Assembly: GCA_946478765.1 (NCBI GenBank)
Contig: CAMLDH010000003.1
Coordinates: 1-35,087 of the forward strand
Source: an uncultured Oxalobacteraceae bacterium
GTDB lineage: Bacteria > Pseudomonadota > Gammaproteobacteria > Burkholderiales > Burkholderiaceae
Direction: 5' to 3'
Length of the DNA stretch: 35,087 bases
Part shown: one piece after another, positions 9,868 through 19,044 of the stretch
Layout: every line of letters begins with the position of its first letter
Numbering within the stretch: the first letter of the stretch is position 1
Position numbers and translations under genes: made by a program
The notes under the pieces: model-generated
What the model was told of the DNA's origin: nothing
The model's input: only the letters and a program-made list of their open reading frames with translations
Databases searched by the model: none

Positions 9868-10203
9868 ATGACCGAATCAGAATTCCTGGCGTTGGCAGAG
9901 GCAACTCTGGGCCGGATCGAAGCAGAGCTGGAGCGCGCAGCCGACACCAGCGATCTGGACGTCGAATGCAGTCGCCGCGGCAATGTACTCGAAATCGAGT
10001 TTATCGATAACGGCTCAAAAATCATCGTCAATAGCCAGGCGCCGATGCAAGAGATGTGGGTCGCAGCCAAATCCGGCGGGTTTCACTACAAGCGCGAAGG
10101 CGCGCAGTGGGTCAATACCCGCGACGGCTCGGAATTGTTTGCGGCGTTGTCCGGGATGGTCAGCGGGCAGGCTGGTGTCGCGCTGGTGCTGAAGGCCGGC
10201 TGA
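9868..10203 (+). CDS. cyaY: Iron donor protein CyaY (bacterial frataxin)
   Basis: CyaY binds iron and modulates iron-sulfur cluster assembly through the IscS complex. The 111-residue product starts MTESEFLALAEATL. It shows the acidic first helix (AELERAADTSDLDVE) and the sheet core (IEFIDNGSKIIVNSQ, MQEMWVAAKSGGFHY) that define the frataxin fold. The ATG at 9868 is preceded by GGAG with 6-base spacing. The longer frame from 9784 adds 28 residues unlike the family and was rejected. It lies between divergent lptM and convergent mrcA; only 25 bases separate its end from the mrcA stop. Confidence 0.95.
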   Translation: MTESEFLALAEATLGRIEAELERAADTSDLDVECSRRGNVLEIEFIDNGSKIIVNSQAPMQEMWVAAKSGGFHYKREGAQWVNTRDGSELFAALSGMVSGQAGVALVLKAG

Positions 10204-10228
10204 TGCCGGAGCGTCGGCTGGCAGGCTA

Positions 10229-12577
10229 TCAGAACAGCTCGTTTTTCACTTCATCCTTGGCTTTTTCTTCTTCGGTGGGCGCCCGATCGCCCAAGCCAAG
10301 ACTGTGCACGCCGGCGCCCGGCGGGTTCTCCGCATAGTAATAGTCGCTACCGGCTTGCACCAGGCCTTCCGGTGCCACGCGCTCTTCCATCGGCATGTCT
10401 TTCAGCACTTTTTGCATATAGCTGATCCAGATCGGCAATGCGATGCCGCCGCCGGTTTCCTTGCTGCCCAGACTCTTGGGCTGGTCGAAGCCGATCCATG
10501 CGATACCAACGATTTTCGGTTGATAACCGGCGAACCACGCATCCACCGAGTCGTTGGTGGTGCCTGTCTTGCCGGCCAGATCGGTGCGTTTCAACGACAA
10601 TGCCTTGGTGGCAGTGCCAAAACGGACCACGTCTTTCAACATGCTATCCATCAGGAACGCATTACGTTCATCAATCACGCGATTGGCTTGATCGCCAGCC
10701 TTGTCGGGATTTGCTTGCGACAAGACTTTACCTTCCGCATCGGTAATTTTGGTGATGAGGTAAGGATTGATTTTGTAGCCGCCATTGGCAAATACTGCAT
10801 AAGCCCCGGCCATCTGTAACGGCGTAACCGCACCGGCGCCCAGCGCCAGCGTCAGGTAAGGCGGATTCTTGTCGGCCTCGAAGCCAAAGCGCGTCGTGTA
10901 TTCCTGGCCATATTTGGCGCCGATCTTGTGCAGAATCCGGATCGAAATCATGTTCTTCGATTTGGTCAGACCCTTGCGCATCGTCATGGGGCCTTCATAC
11001 TTGCCATCATAGTTTTTCGGCTCCCATGCCTGGCCGCCGGTTTGTCCGGCATCGAAGCTGATCGGTGCGTCATTGATAACGGTGGCCGGTGACAAGCCTT
11101 TTTCCAGCGACGCGGAATAGATGAAGGGCTTGAACGATGAGCCGGGCTGGCGCCACGCCTGAGTGACGTGGTTGAACTTGTTGATGTTGAAGTCGAACCC
11201 GCCCACCAGCGCACGAATCGAGCCGTCATTGGTGTTGGCGGAAACAAAGGCAGATGCGACTTCCGGCATCTGCGTGATATTCCATGCGTGCCCTTCCTGC
11301 ATCACGCGGATGATGGCGCCGCGCTTGACGCGGCGATTGGGCGGCGCCTTGTCGCTTAGCAGGTTGGTGGCAAACCCCAAGCCTGCGCCGGTGATCGTGA
11401 TTTCTTCGCCGGACGACAATACGGCGCGTATGCTTTTCGGCGACGCGTCGAGCACGACTGCCGCGACGATATCGTCACTGTCGGGATGGTCCGCCAATTC
11501 GGTTTCGATCGCATCCTCGGCTTCTTCTTTCGCCGCCGGGATGTCCATATACCCTTCCGGTCCGCGATAGGTGTGATGCCGTTCGTAATCCATCACGCCG
11601 CGGCGCAGCGCCAGATATGCGGCATCCTGATCGGCTTTGAGCACGCTCGTGAATACATTCAAACCACGGGTGTAGGCCTCCTCCTTGAACTGCTCGTAGA
11701 CCAGTTGACGTGCCATCTCCGATACGTATTCGGCATGCACGCCGAATTCATTGCTATTCGTTTTGACTTTGAGTTCTTCCTTTTGCGCTTGCATGTATTG
11801 CGCTTCGGTGATGTAGCCAAGCTGATTCATGCGTTGCAAAATGTATTGCTGGCGGGCTTTCGCGCGCTTTGGATTGACCACCGGATTGTAGGCGGAGGGC
11901 GCCTTTGGCAAACCGGCCAGCATGGCCGCTTCGGCCACCGATAGTTCAGAGAGCTTCTTGCCGAAATAGATTTGTGCAGCCGATGAAAATCCATAGGCGC
12001 GCTGGCCCAGATAGATCTGGTTCATGTAGACCTCGAGAATCTGGTCTTTCGACAGATTTTGCTCGATTTTCCATGCCAGCAGGATTTCATACACTTTGCG
12101 CTTGAGGGTTTGCTCGCTGGAGAGGAAAAAATTGCGCGCCACTTGTTGTGTAATGGTTGATGCGCCTTGCTTTGCGCCTCCCATCAGGTTGTGCAACGCG
12201 GCGCGCGTAATGCCAAGATAGTCGACGCCGCCATGTTCGTAAAAACGATCGTCTTCAATCGCGAGAACCGCTTTCTTCATCACATCGGGAATATCCTTGA
12301 TGCGCACGACATTGCGCCGCTCTTCGCCAAATTCACCCAGCAGCACGTTGTCCGCCGAAAAAATCCGCAGCGGAACCTTGGGACGATAATCGGTCAGCGA
12401 ATCAAGCGCCGGCAAATTGGGATACGCCATGATCAGCGTGAAACCGACAATGAGCGCGCCAATCAATATCAGACCGGCAATAACGCCGGATAAAGCGAGA
12501 GCAATGCGGGTTGGCATGGTGAGCGAACGCTTAGACGCTTGGCGCGGAGTACTGCCAGCGGAATGGGGAGATGTCAT
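10229..12577 (-). CDS. mrcA: Penicillin-binding protein 1A (bifunctional glycosyltransferase/transpeptidase)
   Basis: PBP1a polymerises and cross-links peptidoglycan from the inner membrane. The 782-residue product has a short cytoplasmic tail and one membrane anchor (about 23-50). The GT51 glycosyltransferase domain follows, with catalytic E108 in IEDDRFYEHGG and GASTITQQ at 138-145. An OB-like insertion (about 300-440) precedes the transpeptidase domain, which has SSFK at 480-483 (nucleophile Ser480), SKN at 540-542 and KTGT at 670-673. All catalytic motifs are intact. Start choice is uncertain, since neither ATG 12577 nor ATG 12517 has a clear ribosome site. It is divergent from pilM, a conserved neighbourhood in many beta- and gammaproteobacteria. 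Confidence 0.97.
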   Translation of the reverse strand: MTSPHSAGSTPRQASKRSLTMPTRIALALSGVIAGLILIGALIVGFTLIMAYPNLPALDSLTDYRPKVPLRIFSADNVLLGEFGEERRNVVRIKDIPDVMKKAVLAIEDDRFYEHGGVDYLGITRAALHNLMGGAKQGASTITQQVARNFFLSSEQTLKRKVYEILLAWKIEQNLSKDQILEVYMNQIYLGQRAYGFSSAAQIYFGKKLSELSVAEAAMLAGLPKAPSAYNPVVNPKRAKARQQYILQRMNQLGYITEAQYMQAQKEELKVKTNSNEFGVHAEYVSEMARQLVYEQFKEEAYTRGLNVFTSVLKADQDAAYLALRRGVMDYERHHTYRGPEGYMDIPAAKEEAEDAIETELADHPDSDDIVAAVVLDASPKSIRAVLSSGEEITITGAGLGFATNLLSDKAPPNRRVKRGAIIRVMQEGHAWNITQMPEVASAFVSANTNDGSIRALVGGFDFNINKFNHVTQAWRQPGSSFKPFIYSASLEKGLSPATVINDAPISFDAGQTGGQAWEPKNYDGKYEGPMTMRKGLTKSKNMISIRILHKIGAKYGQEYTTRFGFEADKNPPYLTLALGAGAVTPLQMAGAYAVFANGGYKINPYLITKITDAEGKVLSQANPDKAGDQANRVIDERNAFLMDSMLKDVVRFGTATKALSLKRTDLAGKTGTTNDSVDAWFAGYQPKIVGIAWIGFDQPKSLGSKETGGGIALPIWISYMQKVLKDMPMEERVAPEGLVQAGSDYYYAENPPGAGVHSLGLGDRAPTEEEKAKDEVKNELF

Positions 12578-12787
12578 GCGGAGGCAAGGAGTGGAGAATT
12601 GAGATCCGGCTCATTATAACGGCGCAGGTAGGATTTGTTGCGGGCCGAACATTGCGCGCCCCTTTCCTTTTCTTTTCGTTAAGCATTTACCTTGGGAGTT
12701 AGGTTGAAGGAAGTAAAATATTATTTTTTTTGCATGTTTCAAGTGGGGTTTTGGCAACGGAATTGCAAATTACTAGATGGAAAGTGC

Positions 12788-12830
12788 TTTACACTTTCGT
12801 AAGGTTGTTGCTACGATTTAATGTAACCTT
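12788..12830 (+). promoter_or_regulatory. Candidate promoter with overlapping inverted repeat upstream of pilM
   Basis: The 379-bp mrcA-pilM gap is AT-rich compared with its flanks. It contains TTTACA (12788-12793) and TACGAT (12812-12817) with 18-base spacing, a plausible sigma-70 promoter for the pil operon. AAGGTT (12801-12806) and AACCTT (12825-12830) form an inverted repeat around the -10, a possible operator. Nothing else gene-like is visible in the gap. Confidence 0.4.
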
Positions 12831-12890
12831 TAATAAATGTCATCTAAACACTGGTTTTTAAACGCAATTTCTTGTCTGCAACTTCTTTCT

Positions 12891-12913
12891 GCCTATTGGA
12901 CAATCGAATAGGC
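12891..12913 (+). repeat. Inverted repeat in the pilM leader
   Basis: GCCTATT (12891-12897) and AATAGGC (12907-12913) form a perfect 7-bp stem with a 9-base loop, 43 bases before the pilM start. It has no T-run, so it is not a terminator. It could be a leader hairpin or a protein-binding site. Confidence 0.45.
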
Positions 12914-12943
12914 GGTACGTTCATATGAACAATCCTGTGTTCA

Positions 12944-12948
12944 GGGAG
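12944..12948 (+). promoter_or_regulatory. Ribosome binding site that decides the TTG start of pilM
   Basis: GGGAG lies 8 bases before TTG 12957. No ATG or GTG in frame is better placed, and the family N-terminus begins right here, so pilM appears to use TTG. Confidence 0.7.
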
Positions 12949-12956
12949 AACCGCCC

Positions 12957-14036
12957 TTGGCTTTAGATCTCGGATCGTTAATCGGTCAAAAAAATCCGCC
13001 GCTGGTCGGCCTGGATATCAGTACGTCGGGCGTGAAACTTGTCGAGCTCGCCGAGGTTGGCAAGAACGAATTGCGTTTGGAACGCTATGCGACGGAGCCG
13101 CTACCGCGTGGCGCTGTCGTGGATGGCAATATTGAAAACATCGAACAAGTGTCGGAAGCGGTGCGCCGCGTGTGGAAAAAGAGCGGCACGCGCGCCCGAT
13201 TTGTTGCACTCGGCATGCCGCCCGCCTCCGTGATCACCAAAAAAATCATTCTTCCCGGCGGCATGAGCGAGGAAGAACTGGAGCTTCAGGTCGAGACTGA
13301 AGCCAGTCAGTACATCCCGTTTGCACTCGATGAGGTCAGTCTTGATTTCGACGTAATCGGTCCGGCACAGAATGCACCCGAGGATGTGGAAGTGTTGCTG
13401 GCGGCGACACGCAAAGAAAAAGTCGAAGACCGGGTCGCGGTGGCCGAAGCGGCAGGCTTGACGCCAACGGTAATGGATATCGAGTCGTATGCGGCGCGTG
13501 CTGCGATCGACCGCATTACCGCGCAATTACCGAAAGCAGGGCAGGGGCAGATCGTCGCGCTATTTCAAATCGGTGCGCAAGTAACGCATGTGTCGATGCT
13601 GCTGGATGGCCAGGCAATTTACGAACGTGAACAGCCGTTTGGCGGCAATCAGTTAACGCAAGACATTGTGCGCGCTTACGGTTTGTCGCACGACGAAGCC
13701 GAAGCAAAGAAAAAGGCGGGCGATTTGCCGGAAGGTTATGAGCGCGAACTCCTGGAGCCATTCCTGGAGAGCGCCGGGCTCGAGATAACGCGCGCGATCC
13801 AGTTCTTCTTTACGTCCACACCTTATACGCGCGTGGATCAGGTATTTCTGGCCGGCGGCTGCGCAATCATTCCGGGTTTGGTAGATTCGGTCGCGAGTCG
13901 CACCAAGATCTCCACGTCGGTCGTCAGTCCGTTCAAGGGGATGCAAGTGGGACCGAATGTACGTGAGAAGCAGTTGCGCATAGAAGCGCCCGCCTATCTG
14001 GTTGCGTGCGGTTTGGCGATGCGGAGGTTTGGCTGA
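12957..14036 (+). CDS. pilM: Type IV pilus assembly protein PilM
   Basis: PilM is an actin-like cytoplasmic ATPase-fold protein that links the pilus motor side to the PilN/PilO membrane complex. The 359-residue product begins (M)ALDLGSLIGQ and shows the phosphate-1-like motif GLDISTSGVKLVEL near residues 20-33. The second half carries an actin-fold glycine-rich motif, VFLAGGCAIIPGL. Translation starts at TTG with a good Shine-Dalgarno. The stop overlaps the pilN start by one base (TGATG), so the operon is translationally coupled. It heads pilMNOPQ. Confidence 0.96.
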   Translation: MALDLGSLIGQKNPPLVGLDISTSGVKLVELAEVGKNELRLERYATEPLPRGAVVDGNIENIEQVSEAVRRVWKKSGTRARFVALGMPPASVITKKIILPGGMSEEELELQVETEASQYIPFALDEVSLDFDVIGPAQNAPEDVEVLLAATRKEKVEDRVAVAEAAGLTPTVMDIESYAARAAIDRITAQLPKAGQGQIVALFQIGAQVTHVSMLLDGQAIYEREQPFGGNQLTQDIVRAYGLSHDEAEAKKKAGDLPEGYERELLEPFLESAGLEITRAIQFFFTSTPYTRVDQVFLAGGCAIIPGLVDSVASRTKISTSVVSPFKGMQVGPNVREKQLRIEAPAYLVACGLAMRRFG

Positions 14037-14674
14037 TGGCTAAGATCAACCTACTCCCGCACCGCGAAGCGAAGCGAAAGCAACGTAGAGCGGCATTTTT
14101 TGCGATGCTGGTGTTGTCGGGCATATTGGGCGGAGCGATTGTGTTGGCGGTGGGCGGCTACTTTGCCAATAGCATTTCCGATCAGACGCAGCGCAATAAC
14201 TTTATCAAAGCCGAAAATACCAAACTGGATGCGCAGATCAAGGAAATTGCAACGCTGAGGCAGGAAATCGAAGCACTCAAAGCGCGTCAGCAAGCGGTCG
14301 AAGATTTGCAGGCCGATCGCAATCAGCCGGTGTATTTGATGGACGAATTGGTGAAACAGGTTCCGGAGGGGGTATATCTGCGCGCGTTCAAGCAGGATGG
14401 GCAACGCGTGGTGCTCAACGGATATGCGCAGTCGAATGAGCGCGTGTCTGAGCTGTTGCGTAATCTAAGCAACAATTCGCCGTGGCTGGAGCGGCCGGAT
14501 CTGATCGAAATTCGTTCGACCGGCCTAGGGCAAGGCAAAGACGCCAAGAAAGTCTTCGACTTCACGATTAACGTCGGCATCAAGCGTCCGCGTGACAAGG
14601 ACAAGGCGGTTTCCGGTCCGGCTGGAAGTGCTCCCGCTGCTCCTGCTGCCAGTGCTGCGGCTAAAAAATCCTGA
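14036..14674 (+). CDS. pilN: Type IV pilus assembly protein PilN
   Basis: PilN is a bitopic inner-membrane protein that binds PilM through its cytoplasmic N-terminus and pairs with PilO. The 212-residue product opens with AKINLLPHREAKRKQRR, matching the conserved PilM-binding INLLP segment. One membrane helix (about 22-46), a coiled-coil (about 55-95) and a ferredoxin-like periplasmic domain follow. The C-terminus is an alanine-, serine- and proline-rich tail. The start at 14036 shares a base with the pilM stop; an upstream in-frame ATG at 14006 lies inside pilM and lacks the family sequence. Confidence 0.95.
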   Translation: MAKINLLPHREAKRKQRRAAFFAMLVLSGILGGAIVLAVGGYFANSISDQTQRNNFIKAENTKLDAQIKEIATLRQEIEALKARQQAVEDLQADRNQPVYLMDELVKQVPEGVYLRAFKQDGQRVVLNGYAQSNERVSELLRNLSNNSPWLERPDLIEIRSTGLGQGKDAKKVFDFTINVGIKRPRDKDKAVSGPAGSAPAAPAASAAAKKS

Positions 14675-14686
14675 TATGAAAGACGC

Positions 14687-15358
14687 ATGATGGCGGACTT
14701 GAAAAATATTGGCGATGCAATAAGCGCCCAGTTTCGCGGCTTGAATGGCCGGCATCCCGGCCAATGGCCGATCATTCCGCGGCTAACGTGCGGGGCGGGC
14801 GTACTGGCCGCAGTGATCGCGTTGGGTTGGTTCTTCTATTGGGACGGTCAGCTCGAAGAACTCAATCGCGGCGCACAAGAAGAAGAAAAGTTGAGGGAGG
14901 AATACAAGAGCAAGGTCCAGCAAGCCGTTAACCTGGAGGGGTTGCGCAAGCAAAAGGAACAGGTTGGCGAATATGTGGCGACGCTGGAAAAGCAATTGCC
15001 CAGCAAGGCTGAAATGGATGCACTTTTATCCGATATCAACCAGGCTGGCTTGGGGCGCGGCTTGCAATTCGAATTGTTCAAGCCAGGACAAGTGGTCGTG
15101 AAAGATTATTATGCGGAATTGCCGATCGATATCAAAGTGACCGGCAATTATCACGATGTCGGCGCGTTTGCCAGTGATATTGCCAATCTGCCGCGGATTG
15201 TCACGCTGAACAATATGAGCCTGAACGCCGGTAAGGACGGCGCACTGACGCTGGACGCGGTCGCCAAGACCTTCCGTTATCTGGATGCGGAGGAAGTAGC
15301 CGCACAACGCAAGGCTGCGGCAGCGAAAAAGCCCGATCAGAAGGGTGGTAAGAAATGA
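14687..15358 (+). CDS. pilO: Type IV pilus assembly protein PilO
   Basis: PilO forms the periplasmic heterodimer with PilN that connects the inner-membrane platform with PilP and the secretin. The 223-residue product has a cytoplasmic N-terminus, one membrane helix (about 42-60, LAAVIALGWFFYWDG), a charged coiled-coil (about 65-110) and a periplasmic domain with YYAELPIDIKVTGNYHDVG, a PilO hallmark. The tail is lysine-rich. The start could equally be the adjacent ATG at 14690. Its stop overlaps the pilP start (ATGA). Confidence 0.95.
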   Translation: MMADLKNIGDAISAQFRGLNGRHPGQWPIIPRLTCGAGVLAAVIALGWFFYWDGQLEELNRGAQEEEKLREEYKSKVQQAVNLEGLRKQKEQVGEYVATLEKQLPSKAEMDALLSDINQAGLGRGLQFELFKPGQVVVKDYYAELPIDIKVTGNYHDVGAFASDIANLPRIVTLNNMSLNAGKDGALTLDAVAKTFRYLDAEEVAAQRKAAAAKKPDQKGGKK

Positions 15359-15897
15359 CTCTCTGCCGAACAAAATGCACTACGCTGTCGCTCGTGTTGT
15401 TGGCGGGATTGGCCGGTTGCGGGGATGGCGGCGTACAGGAAATCAAACAATGGATGACCGAAGTCAGGCAGCAGGCCAGAGTGTCTATCCCGAAATTATC
15501 GGAGCCGAAAAAATTCACGCCATTTATTTATGGCGGCAAGGATACTGTCGATCCGTATAGCCCGAGCAAGTTGGCGGTGGCATTCGCCAAGCTGCAGTCA
15601 AAATCCAACAGCGCTCTCAAACCTGATCTCGAGCGCCGCCGGGAAGTGTTGGAATCGTTTCCCCTGGATACGGTGAAGATGGTGGGAACATTGCAAAAGC
15701 CGGGATTGAGCTATGTGTTGTTGCAGGTAGATAAGTCGGTGTTCCAGGCCAAAGTGGGAAATTATGTGGGACAAAACCTCGGCATGATTACCAATATCAC
15801 CGACACCGCAGTCGAATTAAAAGAAATCGTTCAAGATGCGTCCGGCGATTGGGTCGAACGTCAAGCGAAATTAGAGTTGCAGGAGACAAAAAAATGA
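15355..15897 (+). CDS. pilP: Type IV pilus lipoprotein PilP
   Basis: PilP is an inner-membrane-anchored periplasmic lipoprotein that bridges PilN/PilO and the PilQ secretin. The 180-residue product has a short signal ending in the lipobox LAGCG (cysteine at about residue 22). A flexible linker (LSEPKKFTPFIYGGKDTVDPYSPSK) and the small beta-domain (about 95-175, with LDTVKMVGTLQ and KVGNYVGQNLGMI) follow. It overlaps pilO upstream and pilQ downstream by four bases each, the tightest coupling in the operon. Confidence 0.95.
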   Translation: MTLCRTKCTTLSLVLLAGLAGCGDGGVQEIKQWMTEVRQQARVSIPKLSEPKKFTPFIYGGKDTVDPYSPSKLAVAFAKLQSKSNSALKPDLERRREVLESFPLDTVKMVGTLQKPGLSYVLLQVDKSVFQAKVGNYVGQNLGMITNITDTAVELKEIVQDASGDWVERQAKLELQETKK

Positions 15898-18074
15898 TTG
15901 CGCAAAAAAAACGAGTGGGCAGTTGGGGCGCGATCGCGCATCAAACATTCAAGCAATGCATTCTGGCTTGCTCGCTTCTTACCAGCGGTTTCGCCTTTGC
16001 GCAAGAAAATGTGATCGAATCGATCAGCGCCAGTCAACAGGGTTCGAACGTGATCGTCAAGATCGCGCTCAAGAATCCGGTCGCCAAAGCGCCGATCGGT
16101 TTTTCGATCACCAGTCCGGCACGCATCGCACTGGATTTTGCGGCAACTGCCAATGCGTCGGGCAAATCGGTGCAGGACATTGGTTTGGGTGACGTGCGCA
16201 ATGTCAATATCGTGCAAGCTGGCGATCGGTCACGCTTAGTCTTCAACCTCAAGCGCCCGCTCAATTATGCGACAGCAATCGAGGGCAACACGGTCATTGT
16301 TGCAATTGACGGCTCGGGCGGCACTGCTACCGCGGTCAATTCGGCCGGACTGCCGATCCAGAGCACACCAGCGATCACGGGCAAGCAGGCGATCCGCGAC
16401 ATCGATTTTCGGCGTGGCGTGGGTGGCGAAGGACGAATCGTCGTCGATTTGCCCAGCAATCAGGTCGCAGTCGATGTGCGCCAGCAAGGCCAAACCATCG
16501 TGGTTGATTTTTTGAAGGCAAGCTTGCCGGAGGTGTTGCGCCGGCGCCTGGATGTCACCGATTTCGGCACGCCGGTGAGTATCGTTACCGTTACGCCGCA
16601 GGGCGACAATGTGCGCATGGTGATCGAGCCGAAAGGCTTGTGGGAACACAGCGCTTATCAAAGCGATTCACAATTGGTAATCGAGGTTAAGCCAATCAAG
16701 GAAGAACCAAACAAACTTGCACAAGGCACGCAAGGTTATCGCGGCGAAAAATTGTCGCTGAATTTCCAGAATGTGGAAGTCAGAGCCGTGCTGCAGGTAA
16801 TTGCCGACTTTACCGGATTGAATATCATCACCAGCGATACCGTGAGCGGCAATCTGACGTTGCGTCTCAAGGACGTGCCGTGGGATCAGGCGCTGGACAT
16901 CGTGATGCAGGCCAAAGGCCTGGATATGCGCAAGAATGGCTCGGTGCTGTGGATCGCGCCCAAGGATGAACTGCTGACGAAAGAAAAGCTGGAACTGGAG
17001 CAGAAAGCGCAGATTGCAGAACTGGAACCATTGAAGACGGAAACTTACCAGTTGAATTATCAAAAAGCGGAGTCGTTCAAGCTGGTGTTTGGTCTCGATG
17101 GCGGCGGCGACAGCAAGAACCGTATTTTGTCCAAGCGCGGCAGTGCCGTGATCGACCCGCGTACAAATCAACTGTTTGTCACCGATATCGCCTCTAAACT
17201 GGAGGATGTGCGCAAGCTGGTGCAAAAGACCGATATCGCGTCACGTCAGGTATTGATTGAAGCGCGTATTGTTGAGGCGAATGACACATTCAGCAAAAAT
17301 CTGGGATCGAAATTAGGCTTTACCGACTTGCGTACTTTGCGCGGAGGGGACACTGGTTATCAAATTTCGCCCAACAGCAACACTCGTGTGGCGGCGACTG
17401 GCAACCTGACTGGTGTCGGCGAGCAAACTGGTCAAGTGAAAGAGGAAGGCAAAGGTTATAACAATAGCCAATTTACCAATTTGCCGGCCAGCAGCATCAA
17501 TGGACTTAACGCCGCTAGCTTCGCAGTCAGTTTGTTTTCAGCGGCTGCAAATCGGTTCCTGAACTTGGAATTGTCGGCGTTGGAAGCCGACGGTAAAGGC
17601 AAGATAATTTCAAGTCCGCGTGTCGTCACGGCAGATCAATTGAAGGCGATCATTGAGCAAGGTACCGAATTACCGTACACCTCCGCAACCAGTAGTGGCG
17701 CTACGGCCGTATCTTTCCGGAAAGCGGTTCTCAAGCTGGAAGTCACGCCGCAGATCACCCCGGATGGCAATATTATTCTTGATGTCGATGTCAATAAGGA
17801 TAGTGTTGGACAAAGCATCGGGGGACTGACAGGGGGCTTCGCGATTGATACGAAGCACGTTAAAACCCAAGTACTGGTTGAAAATGGCGGTACGGTGGTA
17901 CTAGGCGGTATTTACACTCAGCGCGAAAGTAACGATGTAACCAAAGTTCCCTTGTTGGGAGATATTCCAGTATTGGGGCATCTCTTCAAGACGACTGCGC
18001 GTACCAACGACAAAACAGAGCTATTAATCTTCATTACACCGAAGATTGTGTCGGATCGGCTTTCGACACGTTAG
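15894..18074 (+). CDS. pilQ: Type IV pilus secretin PilQ
   Basis: PilQ forms the outer-membrane ring through which the pilus passes. The 726-residue product has a Sec signal ending near FAFAQE. Two AMIN-like domains (about 35-270) for peptidoglycan contact follow, then an STN/N0 domain (about 290-370, VPWDQALDIVMQAKGL), an N1 domain, and the C-terminal secretin barrel with VPLLGDIPVLGHLF and LLIFITPKIV. The start at 15894 is preceded by AGGAG and overlaps the pilP stop. The frame extends to 15849 inside pilP, but that extension does not look like a signal peptide. Confidence 0.97.
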   Translation: MIAQKKRVGSWGAIAHQTFKQCILACSLLTSGFAFAQENVIESISASQQGSNVIVKIALKNPVAKAPIGFSITSPARIALDFAATANASGKSVQDIGLGDVRNVNIVQAGDRSRLVFNLKRPLNYATAIEGNTVIVAIDGSGGTATAVNSAGLPIQSTPAITGKQAIRDIDFRRGVGGEGRIVVDLPSNQVAVDVRQQGQTIVVDFLKASLPEVLRRRLDVTDFGTPVSIVTVTPQGDNVRMVIEPKGLWEHSAYQSDSQLVIEVKPIKEEPNKLAQGTQGYRGEKLSLNFQNVEVRAVLQVIADFTGLNIITSDTVSGNLTLRLKDVPWDQALDIVMQAKGLDMRKNGSVLWIAPKDELLTKEKLELEQKAQIAELEPLKTETYQLNYQKAESFKLVFGLDGGGDSKNRILSKRGSAVIDPRTNQLFVTDIASKLEDVRKLVQKTDIASRQVLIEARIVEANDTFSKNLGSKLGFTDLRTLRGGDTGYQISPNSNTRVAATGNLTGVGEQTGQVKEEGKGYNNSQFTNLPASSINGLNAASFAVSLFSAAANRFLNLELSALEADGKGKIISSPRVVTADQLKAIIEQGTELPYTSATSSGATAVSFRKAVLKLEVTPQITPDGNIILDVDVNKDSVGQSIGGLTGGFAIDTKHVKTQVLVENGGTVVLGGIYTQRESNDVTKVPLLGDIPVLGHLFKTTARTNDKTELLIFITPKIVSDRLSTR

Positions 18075-18103
18075 TTGCTAAAGAAATTTTTTTGGGAATA
18101 CAC

Positions 18104-18985
18104 ATGATATCTATTAGAAAAAATTATACAGTTCCTACATTTGTACGCATTGGGGTAAGCATTTTATCGGCGTCTGCACTTGCAAGTTGCGGTGGTGGAG
18201 GTGGTGATGCAGGTACAACGAATGCATCTGCAATTGCGAACCGCTACAACGTCAGCCTCGTGACTCGTCCTGCGACATCAGTATTTTATGGCGGCAGCAA
18301 TACGACAGCTTATGTGACGTTGACCAAGACCTGTGCGACCGCATCAACTACATCGACTACATCGGCCACATCGACTACATCGGCCACATCGAACGCATGT
18401 GGAAGTATGCCGCTTGACAGCGTTGCAGGCCAAGTCGTTACGCTGAAATCAAGTAATCCGGCCGCAGTGACATTTACGCCATCGATTGCCGTCACCGATT
18501 CAGATGGCAATGCCCAAATCAATATCTCTTCGGCATCAAAAGATGTCGCTGGCGTTCTGGAAATCGAAGCGTCTGCTACACTTTCTGGCTATACTTATAG
18601 TCGAGCAGTTGCTTTGCGCGTCAATGCACAGGTTGATCGGACCATTACGCAGGAAGATGATAATTTTTTCCAAGTGCTGGACCAAGGCAAAGACTGTTCA
18701 AACTATCAAACGTTTATCGTTAACGTTAAAAATCCTTCCGGCGTACTTCAAGCTAATTCCACGATTTCAATTGCATCTGCCTCTTTGGCTGAAGCCGGGT
18801 TGAAGGATCTTGGCGTATTTCCTGATTTGGGCCGAGTATGGCTGCTGCAAGTGCGAGCGCCAATTTTGACTTGCAGTGATACTGGCGCAACCGCGAATGT
18901 CGGGACTGTGAATTTCAGTGTGTTGCCCGGCGACGGTTCAGCCGCTTATTCAGTCGGATATAGACTTACCTACAAATCGAAATAG
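18104..18985 (+). CDS. Unrecognised lipoprotein after pilQ
   Basis: I do not recognise this family. The 293-residue product has a signal ending in the lipobox LASC, followed by a glycine run and a low-complexity Ser/Thr/Ala linker encoded by a short tandem repeat. Beta-rich, Ig-like sequence follows (QVVTLKSSNPAAVTFTPSIA, DSDGNAQINISSASKD), resembling bacterial Ig-like invasin or adhesin modules. Two cysteine pairs could form disulfides. The ATG at 18104 has GGGA 7 bases upstream; a TTG at 18092 in the same frame is less likely. It lies 29 bases after pilQ in the same direction, so it may belong to the pil transcript. A surface or pilus-accessory role is only inferred. Confidence 0.75.
   Translation: MISIRKNYTVPTFVRIGVSILSASALASCGGGGGDAGTTNASAIANRYNVSLVTRPATSVFYGGSNTTAYVTLTKTCATASTTSTTSATSTTSATSNACGSMPLDSVAGQVVTLKSSNPAAVTFTPSIAVTDSDGNAQINISSASKDVAGVLEIEASATLSGYTYSRAVALRVNAQVDRTITQEDDNFFQVLDQGKDCSNYQTFIVNVKNPSGVLQANSTISIASASLAEAGLKDLGVFPDLGRVWLLQVRAPILTCSDTGATANVGTVNFSVLPGDGSAAYSVGYRLTYKSK
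18352..18387 (+). repeat. 18-bp tandem repeat in the lipoprotein linker
   Basis: Two exact copies of an 18-base unit (18352-18369, 18370-18387), with partial copies on both sides, encode TST/TSA triplets. The unit is a multiple of three, so copy-number change would keep the frame and alter linker length. Confidence 0.85.
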
Positions 18986-19044
18986 TGTTATGTGTGCATG
19001 TGCCCAAGTTGGTATAACGCGCACTGTACGCTTGCTGCTCAACA

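Noticed and set aside
18337..18400. Short tandem repeats taken as a CRISPR array
   Set aside because: The units are directly adjacent without spacers and encode an in-frame linker. No CRISPR array was seen anywhere in the window.
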